Source: Sipunculus nudus
Taxonomy: Eukaryota; Annelida; Sipuncula; Golfingiida; Sipunculidae
Assembly: GCA_026874595.1 (NCBI GenBank)
Contig: CM049315.1
Coordinates: 61,503,389 to 61,567,388, forward strand
DNA: 64,000 nucleotides
Direction of reading: 5' to 3'
Shown: positions 1 through 11,099 of the stretch, in pieces
Layout: the number at the start of each line of letters is the position of its first letter
How positions within the stretch are numbered: position 1 is the stretch's first letter
The notes under the pieces: model-generated
The model's database searches: none
Told to the model about the DNA's origin: nothing
What the model saw: only the letters and a program-made list of their open reading frames with translations
Translations under genes and position numbers: made by a program

Positions 1-2830
1 TTTTAATTACTCCGAATACTTAAGAGAAACAAATTTGTGCTGGTTGATGTTATAGCTAGGTTTCGATATGATGACAGGTACAATGGTATGCAAGTGGCGC
101 CACCATACCAGATACAAAATACTCTAGGTGAAAGGTGGTACCCTGCCAAAATCGAGAACTCTCTAGGCGATACGCAAAACCCACAAGGCAGACATGCAAT
201 CATGTCAGACACCACATACACTTGGCAAAAATTGTTTCCATGCCGGAGAATATCTCCTAAAAAGCGACTGGGAACTTTGCCAGCACAAAACACTGCATAG
301 AAGGGACAACCACGCCGGGTATCACCCAAGGCAACTGGTATATATTTTATGCCCTTATATGTTAAACTAAATAAAAACTCAACCAGGAAAAGCACATATA
401 CTATGCCGGGATATGAACCCTAAAAAGCGACTAGTAAAACTCTCAAGGTTGAGGCAGAATAAATGGTACTATGCCAGATACTCAGAGATCTAGGCAAATT
501 GGATACCAATAAAAAACCTTCCAGGTGTGTCAGACATGTTAGATCCAGCCTTTAGGTAGTTAATTTCACCAGAGAAATTCAAAGTAATACTCATGCATAT
601 CTAGTCCAGCAGTATGTGAAGCAGAATAAAATGCCTTTTAATTAAATTTATAAGTACCATACTATTTACTTCTGAATTTGTCTAATTAAGTAGAGTTATA
701 AATGTTAATCATAATTGGAAATAACTAAGTATTTAAAAGTTTCATTTTAGAATAAGAAATTTATAAATAAATGTTTATGAACACTTTAACTAGCTTTGAG
801 ATAATAGTCTACTTTTGTATTAAAATTAAATGCTAAAAATCAACAAATGAATTTAGAAAAAGCGTAAATAAAATATGAGCATGCCTGAGAGGTATTCCTC
901 TAAGAATTACTAAATATTTATTTAAAGATTGATCTAGATTATAAAGTACTGATCTGTTTTTATTGTTATATTTTTAACATCAAAATTCATTGTTAATTGT
1001 AACAAGTTATTATGATTATTTAAAGGCAAGGGCTAAACACCTTAAAAGTATCTGCTTGTATCAGTTGGACATATAAGAGAGACCAACAGAAAGATAAGCC
1101 CAATTATTTAATAATATTTTATTTAAATGTTATTTTTATTGGTGAAATTAGTTTTCTAGTTTTATTTATTAATTTTATTATAATTTAAAGTGAGTTACCA
1201 GCACATGAAAGCATGTTAATATAAGGTACATGACACATGACAAAGGTTCACATGACATTACACCAGGTAACAGGTGTATCTAAATATGGGTGGTGTGTTA
1301 GGTAATTTGTCTGGGCTCCTTTGACAGAGTTTTAGTGTTGATAGCAAATCTCAACTTATCCTACTCAGTATGATATAACCCCATATGGGGCACTGAATGC
1401 ACCTGGATTATTAATCTGACCTGCAAGATAAGGGGATTACCAGCAGGCCCTGTGAGACACAGGTAACTTTGAAACCCAAGGGTGATGTTTACACACCTGG
1501 GGATTATGCAATAACCTGTGACCAGGAGATGAAACTTGACTACGGGTCAGTTTGTTTGAATGACACACTAAAATGTATCTACCAGGTGTGCCCTTTCTGT
1601 AATTTAAAATTCGCCAAACAATAGAACACTAGGTACGGTAATTTAAGGATTTAAAGCCTTGTTTTAAAACCAACATGTAGGCTAAATTTCTTTACACAAG
1701 AAACCCATTTTGTTTAAACATAAAGTTCAGTGAATATCGGGTTTTACAATAACATTTGAATGTAGATCAGGCTTATAAAACATTTTGAACTGACAATACA
1801 GTTTGGAATAAAAAGATATTTAATTGATGTTTCTATCAAAATACATTCACAATAACCAGTTCAGTGGTATTCATTCAATATGTACATGCATAACATAACA
1901 GTTTAAAGATGTTCCATTCGACAGCATCTACATATGTACAAAAAGAAAAGCTATGTTACTTCTATTCAAGAGACAGCTACGCATAATAAAAGGTTGAGCT
2001 GTTACTCTTATTTCAGTATAATCCAGCTAATTTAGATCAAGTCCTGAAAGTTGTTATATACATAAAATCTGATCAACTGATTAATTTTGCAAAGAAAAGG
2101 TCATTCATTATAAGTAAATTATGACATATATACAATTGCAGGCACAATTTGCCTGGCTGTTTGTTTACATGGGGGCCATTAAATATTCGCGGATTACGCT
2201 TATGCCCAATGTAGCAAGTAGATGCGTGTCAAAGTTTTTTTCACACATCACATAATGGTACATATAGCACCTGTTATTTCTCTTGCTTTTACATCTTATA
2301 AAGTCACACATTTTTGTATATGAAAAATTATTATACACTTTTTTTTATTTTTATGTTCTATAACCTCCCAGTGAAAACACACAATTCAAGTTTAACACTG
2401 TGGGATTTAATTTCAATTAAGGATTGAAGTAATAAGAAATATAATGATATTAAGGCATTCATTTCATAAGAATGTAAAAATAGTATGTTTATCTACTATG
2501 AAAATTCCCTATGGCCATGGTATTTACTGTAAATTGTACAGATAAAGGTTCAATACTGTGGGATTATTGTACACCTACGAATGATTTTGAATTTAATAGA
2601 TGATTGTCTGAAGCATACACTGTTCTATTATGTATACACCGCTTCATAGCCAAAGAAGAGCAAATTACTACAGTGGTTTATCAAAAGGAATCTAAAGTAA
2701 TACTATCCTTTTCAGGTAAAAAAAAAAACGCGCATTGTTCTTTAAACAAATACGGGCCTACATTTTTTTACTATTCTAGTTCACTTAGTAAACGCACTAA
2801 ATAAAAGGAACTTCCTTAAGAAGTGAAACC
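1..2830. other. AT-rich non-coding stretch with a decayed duplication near its start
   Basis: I see no convincing gene here. Short open frames near the left end overlap on both strands and have no recognisable motifs. A decayed direct repeat is visible: CATGCCGG followed by CCTAAAAAGCGACT occurs at about 238-270 and again at about 402-435, so roughly 165-bp units existed here. A somewhat less AT-rich stretch at 1320-1560 has no recognisable coding signal. Confidence 0.5.
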
Positions 2831-2865
2831 TAGGCATTTTTAGAGCTGTTCCTATGTTACTATTT

Positions 2866-3500
2866 GAATAGATCGCCTCATTAGCAGATTTTTACAACCT
2901 AAGCCCCTTAAGTATATACTGATGCTAAAAAACCCAGAATTAACTAAAAATAAGCAATTTATTTACCATAATTCGTCTCCTAGCTGTTAGTATCAGCTTA
3001 AAAGCATCGCTCGCCAGATGTAGCTGCTTATTTATTCTGGGAAGATATTGGGCTTGGGCAACACGCACTCGCACAATTTAAAGAGATAAAATAACACCTT
3101 TTTACTGGAATAAAATTTAGAGCCTAAACCTTCAAAATATCAGGACTGAATATTATTATCTAGACTTATAAATGAAACAAAGATACTTACCAGGCTAGAT
3201 AAAAGGACTGCTCTTTGGTAGTGGGTGGCTCTTCACCTGGGTAGCCGACACTGTCGTAAAACCAACCCCAAGGTGAAAAAGAAGCCATATATACCCTCTG
3301 CCTGCCACAGAGGGCAGGCACAGGGGTCCACTGCTCGATGATCCAAGAGAGACTGGAATTGCCAGGGCAAGGGGGTTTCATCCCAGAGGGGCAGAGGGCG
3401 AAGTCCCTAGCTGCCTGTGATTGGCTATGGGGCATCTCTATATTGACTGTCAATCAGTGTTGATGCCCCACCCTAGCCAGGTCAAAGGGCAAGAATGTTA
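2866..3500. repeat. Interspersed repeat family R1, copy A
   Basis: This block matches two others in the window, at 5478-5750 and 20506-20956. Shared landmarks are the stretch from CACGCACT(C/T)GCACAATTT into a poly(A/T)-rich segment ending AAAATTTAG, then GACTGCTCTTT, GTGGGTGGCT, CACAGAGGGCAGG and GGTCCACTGCTCGATG. The left third is shared with copy B only (TTAGCAGA, AAGCCCCT, AAACTGATGCT). No coding capacity is seen. The family is probably non-autonomous (SINE- or MITE-like), but I found no clear terminal repeats or target duplication, so the true ends are unknown. Confidence 0.6.
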
Positions 3501-3528
3501 CACCTGAACACGAAAACGAGAACTCTGA

Positions 3529-3891
3529 GACAGTAGCTCCTCGCGTGATTCAGGTAAAACTACACCTCACATCTTTGGGAGGGCCTTTTGTCTAGTATAT
3601 GCATTGTGTAAAAAATCTGGTCTTGGTAACATACTTCTTGTTAAAATAACGAATTTCGGTGCCAAGCGCAAGTTGCTCATAGGGCGAAAAACAATGCTAG
3701 AATTCACTTCAGAGAACCTAACACAACGGCTGACGGAATTGGCTTTCAAAACTAGACAAATGAGAAAGAATAAAACTATAGAGGACACATGGACTTTTGG
3801 TGGTAAAAGATTCATACGGCTCAAGGACAATACAGTTATGTGCTTCATTTCCTTAGATAAACTTATGAATTTTGTCCCCAGTCAAAAATAA
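3529..3891 (+). CDS. Small unidentified reading frame, possibly a decayed C-terminal FP-like or retroelement ORF1 end
   Basis: An open frame of about 120 codons runs from 3529 to the TAA at 3889-3891. The last 95 residues look protein-like: a basic helix (TQRLTELAFKTRQMRKNK) is followed by a hydrophobic/aromatic core (TWTFGGKRFIRLKDNTV). The W-T-x-x-G-K-x-F-x-R spacing resembles the C-terminal part of baculovirus-FP-like/nucleic-acid-binding ORFs found next to invertebrate non-LTR elements; this is an inference from shape. There is no ATG in a good context. A CAG|GTAAAA-like site lies just upstream at about 3551-3553. No reverse-transcriptase sequence follows. It could be an exon, a retroelement scrap or chance. 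Confidence 0.3.
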   Translation, partial: DSSSSRDSGKTTPHIFGRAFCLVYALCKKSGLGNILLVKITNFGAKRKLLIGRKTMLEFTSENLTQRLTELAFKTRQMRKNKTIEDTWTFGGKRFIRLKDNTVMCFISLDKLMNFVPSQK

Positions 3892-5477
3892 CGATCATGA
3901 CACCTGTTGTTTGTGCACGTAGAAGTTATAGCTTACTGTCAAGTAGATTTACCTATGAATACAGTCATGTACATTGTCGTCCTGTTGTATTCCGCATTTA
4001 GCTATGTTTATTTTTAAAAATCTGCTGGTACCACTTTTATATAAACGGGTTGACAAAATATCATGAAGGTAAAACTGACAAAGTGAATGATTCTTTAAAA
4101 TTCATATCGGATCTTTTGATATTTTACCAATTATTAAAAAGAAAAAGATAGCCGATTTCTTTCCTGTCAAAACATAAGTTCAGATATTTCATAATGTCAG
4201 TTAACATGAACCACATTTTAAATCAAGTTTTTTTTTATGGTGAACTATAGTATAATGTACATCTTTGAGTTCAGGCTATCGTGCAATATGCCTGGATGCA
4301 CTTCGTTCAGTCAATATCCGTAACGAGGTTATAGTCAGTGTGCATTCATCCTTCAAGTCGAGGGAGAATGCTTTTAGGCTAAATGTTGGTCCGAAGATCA
4401 AATTCTCTGAACTCAGCTCGGATCTCCTTCGTTTCTTTAATTAACTAAAAATCTGCATTCTAAATAATGCAAGCCTCAACCATGGGGGGGGGGGGGGGCT
4501 ATTGTGGGATGCTTCCAAACCCGGGATTTTCATTAATTCACTTATTCGGCCCATATTCCTTGGTTTCTTCGGGCATAAGTGACTTTCATTTGTGAATATT
4601 CCTTGATGACGTCCGAATTCTGAGCCGGATGCAGACCAAAATCTAATCGATTCCTCATTCCCAAAATTCCCTGAACATTTTATGATATTTCGTTCACGAT
4701 TGCATGAGTTTTGATGTGAACACACACACACACACACGCACATGAATCAGGATGATCGTATACCCTCCCGGCGGAGGCAATAACATAAGGTACCTAGGTG
4801 TAAGTCTAGGGATTATACATGTTGAACTCATGTATGACCTAGTCCACATTCAAAAAGAGTCATAAGCTTATTAGCAAAATGTTTATACACATTCTTGTTT
4901 TACATCACACACCACCTTATGCTTGCGATTGTAACTCTTCATGTCGTCATTTAATTATTTATTGATGAGGTGGCCGTATCATCTTATATACCATGCAATT
5001 TCTCAATGCAACCATCAAGTTTTTTATATGGTGTTTTATTTTTTTGTTTAAATGTTGCCCAGATCCTCATCCCATTACGTAGAAACCTGATACTCATATT
5101 CTTTACAATATAGCCCTTTGTTTTCTGTAAAGGTTGGTAGGTTAGCGACGACCTTTGCTATATTTACTGAAATATTATTATAAAGCCAAGGTATTTGTAT
5201 AATGCATCTTTTTCAGGGACATGTCGCGAGGTACGTAATGTATAAAATACTTCATATCCAAAAAAAAATTACTGAAATGGCTTGTCAAATGATCCTGGAC
5301 TTTATGTGACACTGCATTTTCTTTAAATTGAAGGGAAACTGAATTTATAAATCCATGTATAGCCCCTAAACTGACGCACAAAAGAAAAGCACTAAAAATG
5401 AGAAATTTTCTCAAATAAATGCAACCCATGCATTGCCAGATCAGTTAAGTCATGCTAACTTAATTTTTAAGCAGGTC
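3892..5477. other. Non-coding stretch with homopolymer and CA microsatellite
   Basis: No gene is supported. A poly-G run lies at 4484-4498 and a CA repeat at about 4720-4738. Homopolymer G or C runs recur through the window, usually inside short poly-G MITE copies; here the flanks do not show the MITE ends clearly. Confidence 0.45.
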
Positions 5478-5750
5478 GCTTAATTAGCAGAACTTTACAA
5501 TATATAAGCCCCTAATTTTATAAACTGATGCTGAAAACCGAGAATTATGTTAAAATACGCAACTTGACTACCAGTGTTCATCTTCTTGTGTCATACCGTA
5601 GCCTTAAGCACGAGCTCGCCAATTGTTGTTTGCTTACTAGTTGTGGGGGAAATTGGGACTGGACACTATGTACTTGCACAATTTGAGAAATAAAACAACA
5701 CTGTTTTATTGAAATACAATTTAATCTTTACAACTTCAAATGACCAAAAT
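5478..5750. repeat. Interspersed repeat family R1, copy B (partial)
   Basis: Homologous to the left half of copy A: the same order of TTAGCAGA, AAGCCCCTAA, AACTGATGCTG, a TAAGCACGAGCTCGCCA segment and GTACTTGCACAATTTGAG, followed by a TTTTATTGAAATA segment. The right half of the family (the CACAGAGGGCAGG block) is missing. Confidence 0.5.
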
Positions 5751-6006
5751 TCTTTATTTCTGATTAAGTTAAGCATGGGTTTAAAAATGTACCTAGGAAG
5801 GTAGCATGACTACTGGTTTAAAAGGGTTTACCACTGGCACGGCCATAAAATCACAAAAATCACCATTTCCTAATAAAACGAAAACAAATTCATCATAAAA
5901 AATAAAAAAGCACTCGCCCCGACATGACATCGGACAAAAACTACACACGAATAAATAATATAATAAACAGAAAGGAACTCACACAAATCAAATAGCACTC
6001 CACTCG

Positions 6007-6030
6007 CCCCCCCCCCCCCCCCCCCCCCCC
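6007..6030. repeat. Poly-C homopolymer run
   Basis: Twenty-four consecutive C residues at the left edge of the A/C-rich block that carries the hairpin satellite. Confidence 0.95.
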
Positions 6031-6179
6031 AAATCAAACACAAAACTAGAGGTCAAATAAAAGAGCGCAAATTGCTCCCGCCCGAAGCCCATCACTTATC
6101 ACTCTACTAAAATAAAACCTCCCCAAGCACCATAAAAACAACAAAACAACATCCTTATATCCAACAACACTTTATTAAA

Positions 6180-7545
6180 AAACAAAACAACACAAATCGA
6201 AGACAAAGTGTTCAAACCTGGACACTATTATTGTCTAAGATTTATATAAAAACACCCACACTCAAACACCCTTAATAAAATACAAACCAAACACAACCAG
6301 AAACGGGATGAGTAACTCGCAGGCTCGGTCGGGTCGCGAGTTACCTTCCCACAAATATCCAATGAAATAAAAATAAACCATAAACTAAACAATACAATAG
6401 TTTATTAAAATCCAAAACAACATAAATCGAAGACAAAGTGCCCAAACCTGGACACTATTATTGTCTGAGATTTATTCATCCTTAATTAAAACACACACTA
6501 AACACAACCAGACACGGGATGAGTAACTCGCAGGCTCGGTCGGGTCGCGAGCTACCTTCCCACAATATAACTAATAAATAAAATAGATTAAAAATAAAAC
6601 AAAACCACAAGAAATAAAACAACACTCGAAACACAAAAAAATAGTTTATTTAAAATCCACAAACAACGTTAATCGAAGACAAAGTGTCCAGACCTGGGCA
6701 CTATTATTGTCTGAGATAAAATATAATCACCTCCAATTAAAAACACACAAAACACAATTACATATGGGATGAGTAACTCGCTGGCTCGGACGGGTCCTGA
6801 GCTACCTTCCCACAAAATCTCTAATTCAATAAAATAAAACAAAAAACCACAAGAAAACAAAATAATATCACTCAAAACATACACAATAAGTTTATTTAAA
6901 ACCAAAACAACATAAATCAAAGACAAAGTGCCCAAACCGGAACACTATTATTGTCTAAGATTTATTTAAAATACCGATACATTAACGTCTTTAATTAAAA
7001 TCTAAATACATACAATACAAAACTAAAATAAGGGATGAGTAACTTGCAGGCTCGGTCGGGTCGCGAGTTACCTCCCAACAAATATCCAAAAAAAAATAAA
7101 AAAAAACCATAAACTAAACAATACAATAGCTTATTAAAATCCCAAACAACATAAATCGAAGACAAAGTGCCCAAATCTGGACACTATTATTGTCTGAGAT
7201 TTATTCACCCTTAATTAAAATAAATACTAAACACAACCAGACACGGGATGAGTAACTCGCAGGCTCGGTCGGGTCGCGAGCTACCTTCCCACAATTATCT
7301 AATAAAATAAAATAAAACAGAAAACTACAAGGGATATAAAACAACAACACCCAAAAGTATACAACAGTTTATTAAAACCCACAACAACATAAATCGAAGA
7401 CAAAGTGCCCAAACCGGGACACTATTATTGTCCAAGATTTATAAAAATAACGCCCACATACAAACATCTTCAATTTAAAACACAACTAAATACGGGATGA
7501 GTAACTTGCAGGCCCGGTCGGGTCGCGAGTCACCGTCCCACCAAC
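6180..7545. repeat. Six-unit tandem satellite (about 240 bp) with two conserved inverted repeats per unit
   Basis: Unit spacing measured from GACAAAGTG is 230, 246, 244, 239 and 238 bp. Each unit carries hairpin 1, an AGTGCCC/GGGCACT-type stem inside GACAA...TTGTC, at 6202-6235, 6432-6465, 6678-6711, 6922-6955, 7161-7194 and 7399-7432. Hairpin 2 has a GTAACTCGC/GCGAGTTAC stem inside an outer GGGA/TCCC pairing, at about 6305-6350, 6516-6561, 6766-6811, 7032-7075, 7245-7290 and 7494-7539. The sequence between hairpins is AT-rich and much less conserved, so the stems appear to be what is retained. No protein frame follows the unit. It is not a known satellite that I can name, and I saw no hammerhead core (CTGATGA plus GAAA). 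Confidence 0.85.
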
Positions 7546-7964
7546 ATCTAAAACATATAAGACAAACATACAAAACAAACATACAAAACAAACATACAAA
7601 CTCTGAGAAATACATATACACCGACAGAACACCACACCACTAACCAATACTAATACACCCTCAATTAGAATAGAACCATACTAAAACCATGTATATAAAA
7701 TGCACCATACTGTTTTATACACCATCAACCTTTAACAAAAAAAAAAAAGCGCACAATTCATGTAAATACACCACCTCACTCATCGCTTTTCATGCACACT
7801 AACCCACGTTTTTACGATTTTTACCGGTTTTTCACCCTTTTGTTTTTGTATTTTTTACAATATCGACGCAATATCTGGTTATCCGACGCTCATATATAAG
7901 ATATAATTATAGACGACTACCCAGACCTACACCGGGACAGCTCCAGACAGACCAGACAAGACCG
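7546..7964. other. A/C-rich spacer with a short tandem repeat and a possible TATA box
   Basis: A roughly 13-bp repeat of ACAAACATACAAA occurs three times at about 7558-7600. TATATAA at 7893-7899 lies just upstream of an abrupt shift to GC-richer, CAGACC-rich sequence, which would suit a promoter and transcript start of a mobile element; this is inference only. No coding frame is supported. Confidence 0.35.
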
Positions 7965-7970
7965 CCCAAC

Positions 7971-8012
7971 AGTCCTTTTTAGGACTACCCCCCAACAGTC
8001 CTATTTAGGACT
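7971..8012. repeat. Tandem pair of short perfect hairpins
   Basis: AGTCCT (7971-7976) pairs with AGGACT (7981-7986) across a 4-base T-rich loop. The same hairpin recurs at 7997-8002 and 8007-8012, so this is a 26-bp direct duplication of a 6-bp stem. They lie between the hairpin satellite on the left and the larger paired hairpins on the right. Confidence 0.7.
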
Positions 8013-8032
8013 ACTCAATCACAAACCGACCT

Positions 8033-8260
8033 GGCAGTGGACAGACAGACAACATTAGGTCCGCTGCCTACCACAAGACTTCAAGACCCAAGACCAAGCC
8101 TCAAGACCAAGACTAAGCCAAGACTGGTAGCCCTGGGACAAGCCAAGAGAAGACAAGACCACCCCGACAGCCGGAACCCAAGTCAAGACAAGCAAGACAA
8201 GGCACAGCACAAGTCAAGAATCCCTGACAGTGGGCAAACAGACAACTTTAGGCCCACTGC
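8033..8260. repeat. Two copies of a larger hairpin with a paired base change between copies
   Basis: Copy 1 is GGCAGTGGAC (8033-8042) against GTCCGCTGCC (8059-8068). Copy 2 is CAGTGGGC (8228-8235) against GCCCACTG (8252-8259). Loop sequence is shared (ACAGACAAC then TTAG). Between copies an A-T pair has become G-C, a compensatory change that keeps the stem. The sequence between them is a low-complexity AAGACCAAG-type purine run, so open frames crossing this block are not believable proteins. Confidence 0.65.
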
Positions 8261-9576
8261 TCGGGGACCAGCTGAAGACCAAGCAAAGACAGCCTGCCCG
8301 ATCCAAGTCACAGGAAGTCCGGCTGTTCGCGGTGGGAGTTGTTCTGTCGGCGGTCTGGGTTTCCCTGCTTGTGTTCGGGCCTCTCTGTTGTGGTGCGCAT
8401 TCTGCTCGGGGATGTCGCTCGCGACCGGGTTCTTGGGGGCAGCGGCTTTGCTGCTGATATCTGTGCGGTGAGTGTCCCGCTCGGGGCTTTGTGGGTGTGG
8501 ATGATGTAGCTTTCTCGGTTACCGGTGCGGGTGCACGCTGGTGGCTCTTCGCAGCTCCTTGGCTTGGCTTGTATGGCAACTTTCGGCATCAAAATTATAG
8601 TCTAAAGAGACAGGCCGCGGCGGTGGTCCCAGACCACCTCAACCGTGTCTGTCTAGTAACTCAAAATACTAGATCTAGTCTAGTCTACGGCCATAAATTA
8701 ACCCTCCAAGCGGTCCCCGGGTGCTGGGGTCAGCGCTGGGTGCCGACCCGTCCAGCTGAACATCTAGGTGCAAAGAAAACCCAATCCTAGCTGACAAGCC
8801 AGTTTTGCTGAAACAATGTGAAATGGGCGGACTCACTAGCTGCCTACTGATGGGCAGACATGTCGATGCTCACTTGATTGACAGGTGGGCATGCATGGAC
8901 TAGTGACAATAGCGACCAGGGAAGTTACAGTATATTACAGTTACAGAGATTGTTGTTTATTCTTCTGATGTGTGCATTGTAATTTTAATCCAGTGGACAG
9001 GAAGTAACCTTTATGAGTGTGTTAAATTGACATAAGAAATTTCGGTAAGGTGATGCTCCAAAAGGATTTTGTTTGAGAATATATCATGTACAAAAATAGA
9101 CGCCTTCTGTCACATAATAAGCTGGAAGAACAAAGCAAGTCTGCAGAGACAAAAAAAAAAAGTCTCATTATTGCCTTAGTGAAACTTGGTAAGATACATC
9201 TGTCTCTGACCTTCAGATACATCTAGCTAGTTATAGAGTCATTGGGAGGGACAGGGGCAAACATGGGGCCGGGGTTGCCATGTATATTGGAAACGATATC
9301 GCGTTTATGGTACGACATGACCTGACGGTAAAAGATATAGAAAAAATGGATAGAAATATGTGTAAAATATAAAGTTCTTGTCAGCACGTCCACCGCCCAA
9401 AGGGACAAAGTGCTCAAGAGAGTGACCATTTTTTTATATATTTTGAAAACTTAATAGAGACGGCCATATCATGTAACAAGATACGCTCCATAAGCGGCGG
9501 TACGCTCCATAAGCAGCGGTTACGCTAAGCTCAACTATTCGCTACACTACCCTCTGCATTAAACCGCGGTAGCTGT
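8261..9576. other. GC-richer block passing into non-coding sequence, no gene recognised
   Basis: 8261-8800 is clearly GC-richer than its surroundings and has long overlapping open frames on both strands, as expected from composition, with no domain motif. A GGTGGTC/GACCACC hairpin lies at about 8621-8637. 8800-9570 is AT-rich. A 17-bp direct repeat built on TACGCTCCATAAGC occurs at about 9481-9515. Confidence 0.4.
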
Positions 9577-9995
9577 CAGGTTTGGCCACTAGGCGGTGCT
9601 GTCTCTGTGGAATTCCCACCTGCATAATATTTAACCAAACACATTGCAGGTATCACCAGCACAATAGGATGTTCTTCGAGGTACCGGAAACTTTACACTG
9701 CTGTAGAAAGCGCTTGGTATCACAGACTTTTTCAACCCCCATCGGATTACACACGACATGCAATTGTCAGCTTTCAACACAGTCTCTAATCTGACTTGCC
9801 TGAGGTCAGTTATCCCCCACAGTCTGTATATTTCCTGTATTCCCTTGCAACACGAGCTTGCAACAGGCATAGCTATGGTTGTTTACACGCTAAGCCAATC
9901 AGATTTCTTTTACCAGTTCTGCAGATTTGTTTAAACGCAGAGCCAATCAGATTTTACTTTATCCAGCGCAAACTGACTGGGTGTTGCCAAACCTG
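9577..9995. mobile_element. Short inverted-repeat element (MITE-like)
   Basis: CAGGTTTGGC at 9577-9586 is repeated in inverse as GCCAAACCTG at 9986-9995, bounding 419 bp. The interior contains a tandem duplication of about 50-57 bp with two AGCCAATCAGATT boxes (about 9890-9960). No transposase frame is seen. The inverted repeats are only 10 bp perfect and I could not confirm a target duplication. Confidence 0.4.
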
Positions 9996-10080
9996 AAAAA
10001 TCCTGCTATTTCTCACAGCGTGTGAGTGGAAGGTCACTGGGCCGGGAGGTCACGCGCTGTGTTCAGAGCGTAGTAACAAA

Positions 10081-10302
10081 GAGGCCCTGGTAATTGTAGG
10101 TGATTCTAATGAAAAATGTGTTGACTGGTGGTCTGACCATACCGAGTGTGATCTTGGAAATCGTTTGAGAGATAGCATCTATAGTGATGGGCTTCATCAA
10201 CTCATACAAACACATACAAGATGCACGGAGAATTCAGTGTCTCTCCTTCACCTCGTCATTGTGAACACAAAATCCCTTGTGCTAAATGACGGCGTCATGC
10301 AC
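10081..10302 (+). pseudogene. LINE endonuclease fragment (CR1/Jockey type)
   Basis: 74 codons without a stop, frame starting at 10081. The APE-type endonuclease tail is readable: LVIVGDSNEKCVDWW, then GNRLRDSIYSDGLHQLI, then HTRCTENSVSLLHLVI. In live CR1/Jockey-type elements these read roughly GDFN, QLI...PTR and SLLDLII; here DFN has become DSN and LLDL has become LLHL, and there is no start codon, so the fragment is dead. It probably belongs with the reverse-transcriptase remnant on the same strand at 11846-12545, separated by 1.5 kb of unrelated repeats. Confidence 0.7.
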
Positions 10303-11099
10303 CTTTACCGGTATGCGTGATCATGCAAATGAAATCTGTCATTTAATCTATTGTTGCCTAAATCGAAAACATTCTCAAGCTGTATTTCAATTTGCGCGTG
10401 TATATGACTATGTGTATATGCGTGAAAAATCGCTGTTATGATTTCGCAACTGTGGTGTTTCCATGTTTCCGTCAGGGAATAGAATATGCGTGTGTACGTA
10501 TATGCGTGAAAATCGCCACAGGAGCGATACAATCACATAAAGAATGAATTAAAAGTGACCCGTTTTTTATTTTAAGGGACATAAAAATGTTCTCTGAATA
10601 TGTATGTTTTGATTTTTTTTTTATTTCTTTACTGTCACAGGTTTTGAACAATATTTTTACATTGTGAGAGTGAATAAATATCAATAGTTCAAGGTCTTAC
10701 TTTCAAGGTGTTAAAGGTGCTCATTTTCGGGTGTGTGAATGTGGAATACTGCTAACTGTATAATGAAAATGTAGTGAATATTTTGGATAAAGTTGCTCCT
10801 GCAAAAACGTTACTGAAAAAAAGTTACTGAGACACAAAAATCGCTGAACTGGAACAACAGACACTTGAGGTGTTTAAACAAGTGACCAATTGGTCATGAC
10901 GCTCAGCTGAATTTGACATGTCCACAAGTGATGCATGTATTATTTATTGATGTTATGATCTGGTAAAAATATTTGTTAATGAACCTCTAACAATTGCTAA
11001 AATGACTTCCAGAGTGCTTGAGATCATGGTTTTTTTTGCACATAGTCCTTAGAAAATAGGTTACAGCAAGAAGATTTTATTAACTACCCAGATGCTAAG
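10303..11099. other. Non-coding spacer with a local duplication
   Basis: A TATATGCGTGAAAA motif occurs twice (about 10415-10430 and 10500-10515), each copy followed by an ATCGC segment, marking a duplication of about 85 bp. No gene is supported. Confidence 0.35.

Noticed and set aside
6180-7545. CRISPR array
   Set aside because: Eukaryotic context, about 240-bp units, homologous spacers and no cas genes; it is a satellite.
6180-7545. Hammerhead ribozyme satellite (retrozyme-like)
   Set aside because: I looked for CTGATGA and GAAA core boxes around the stems on both strands and did not find them; another structured RNA is still possible.
8037-8600. Overlapping open frames of 75-144 codons on both strands
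   Set aside because: They lie in a GC-rich, AAGACCAAG-type low-complexity block where stops are rare by composition. No domain motif is seen and the frames are mutually antisense.
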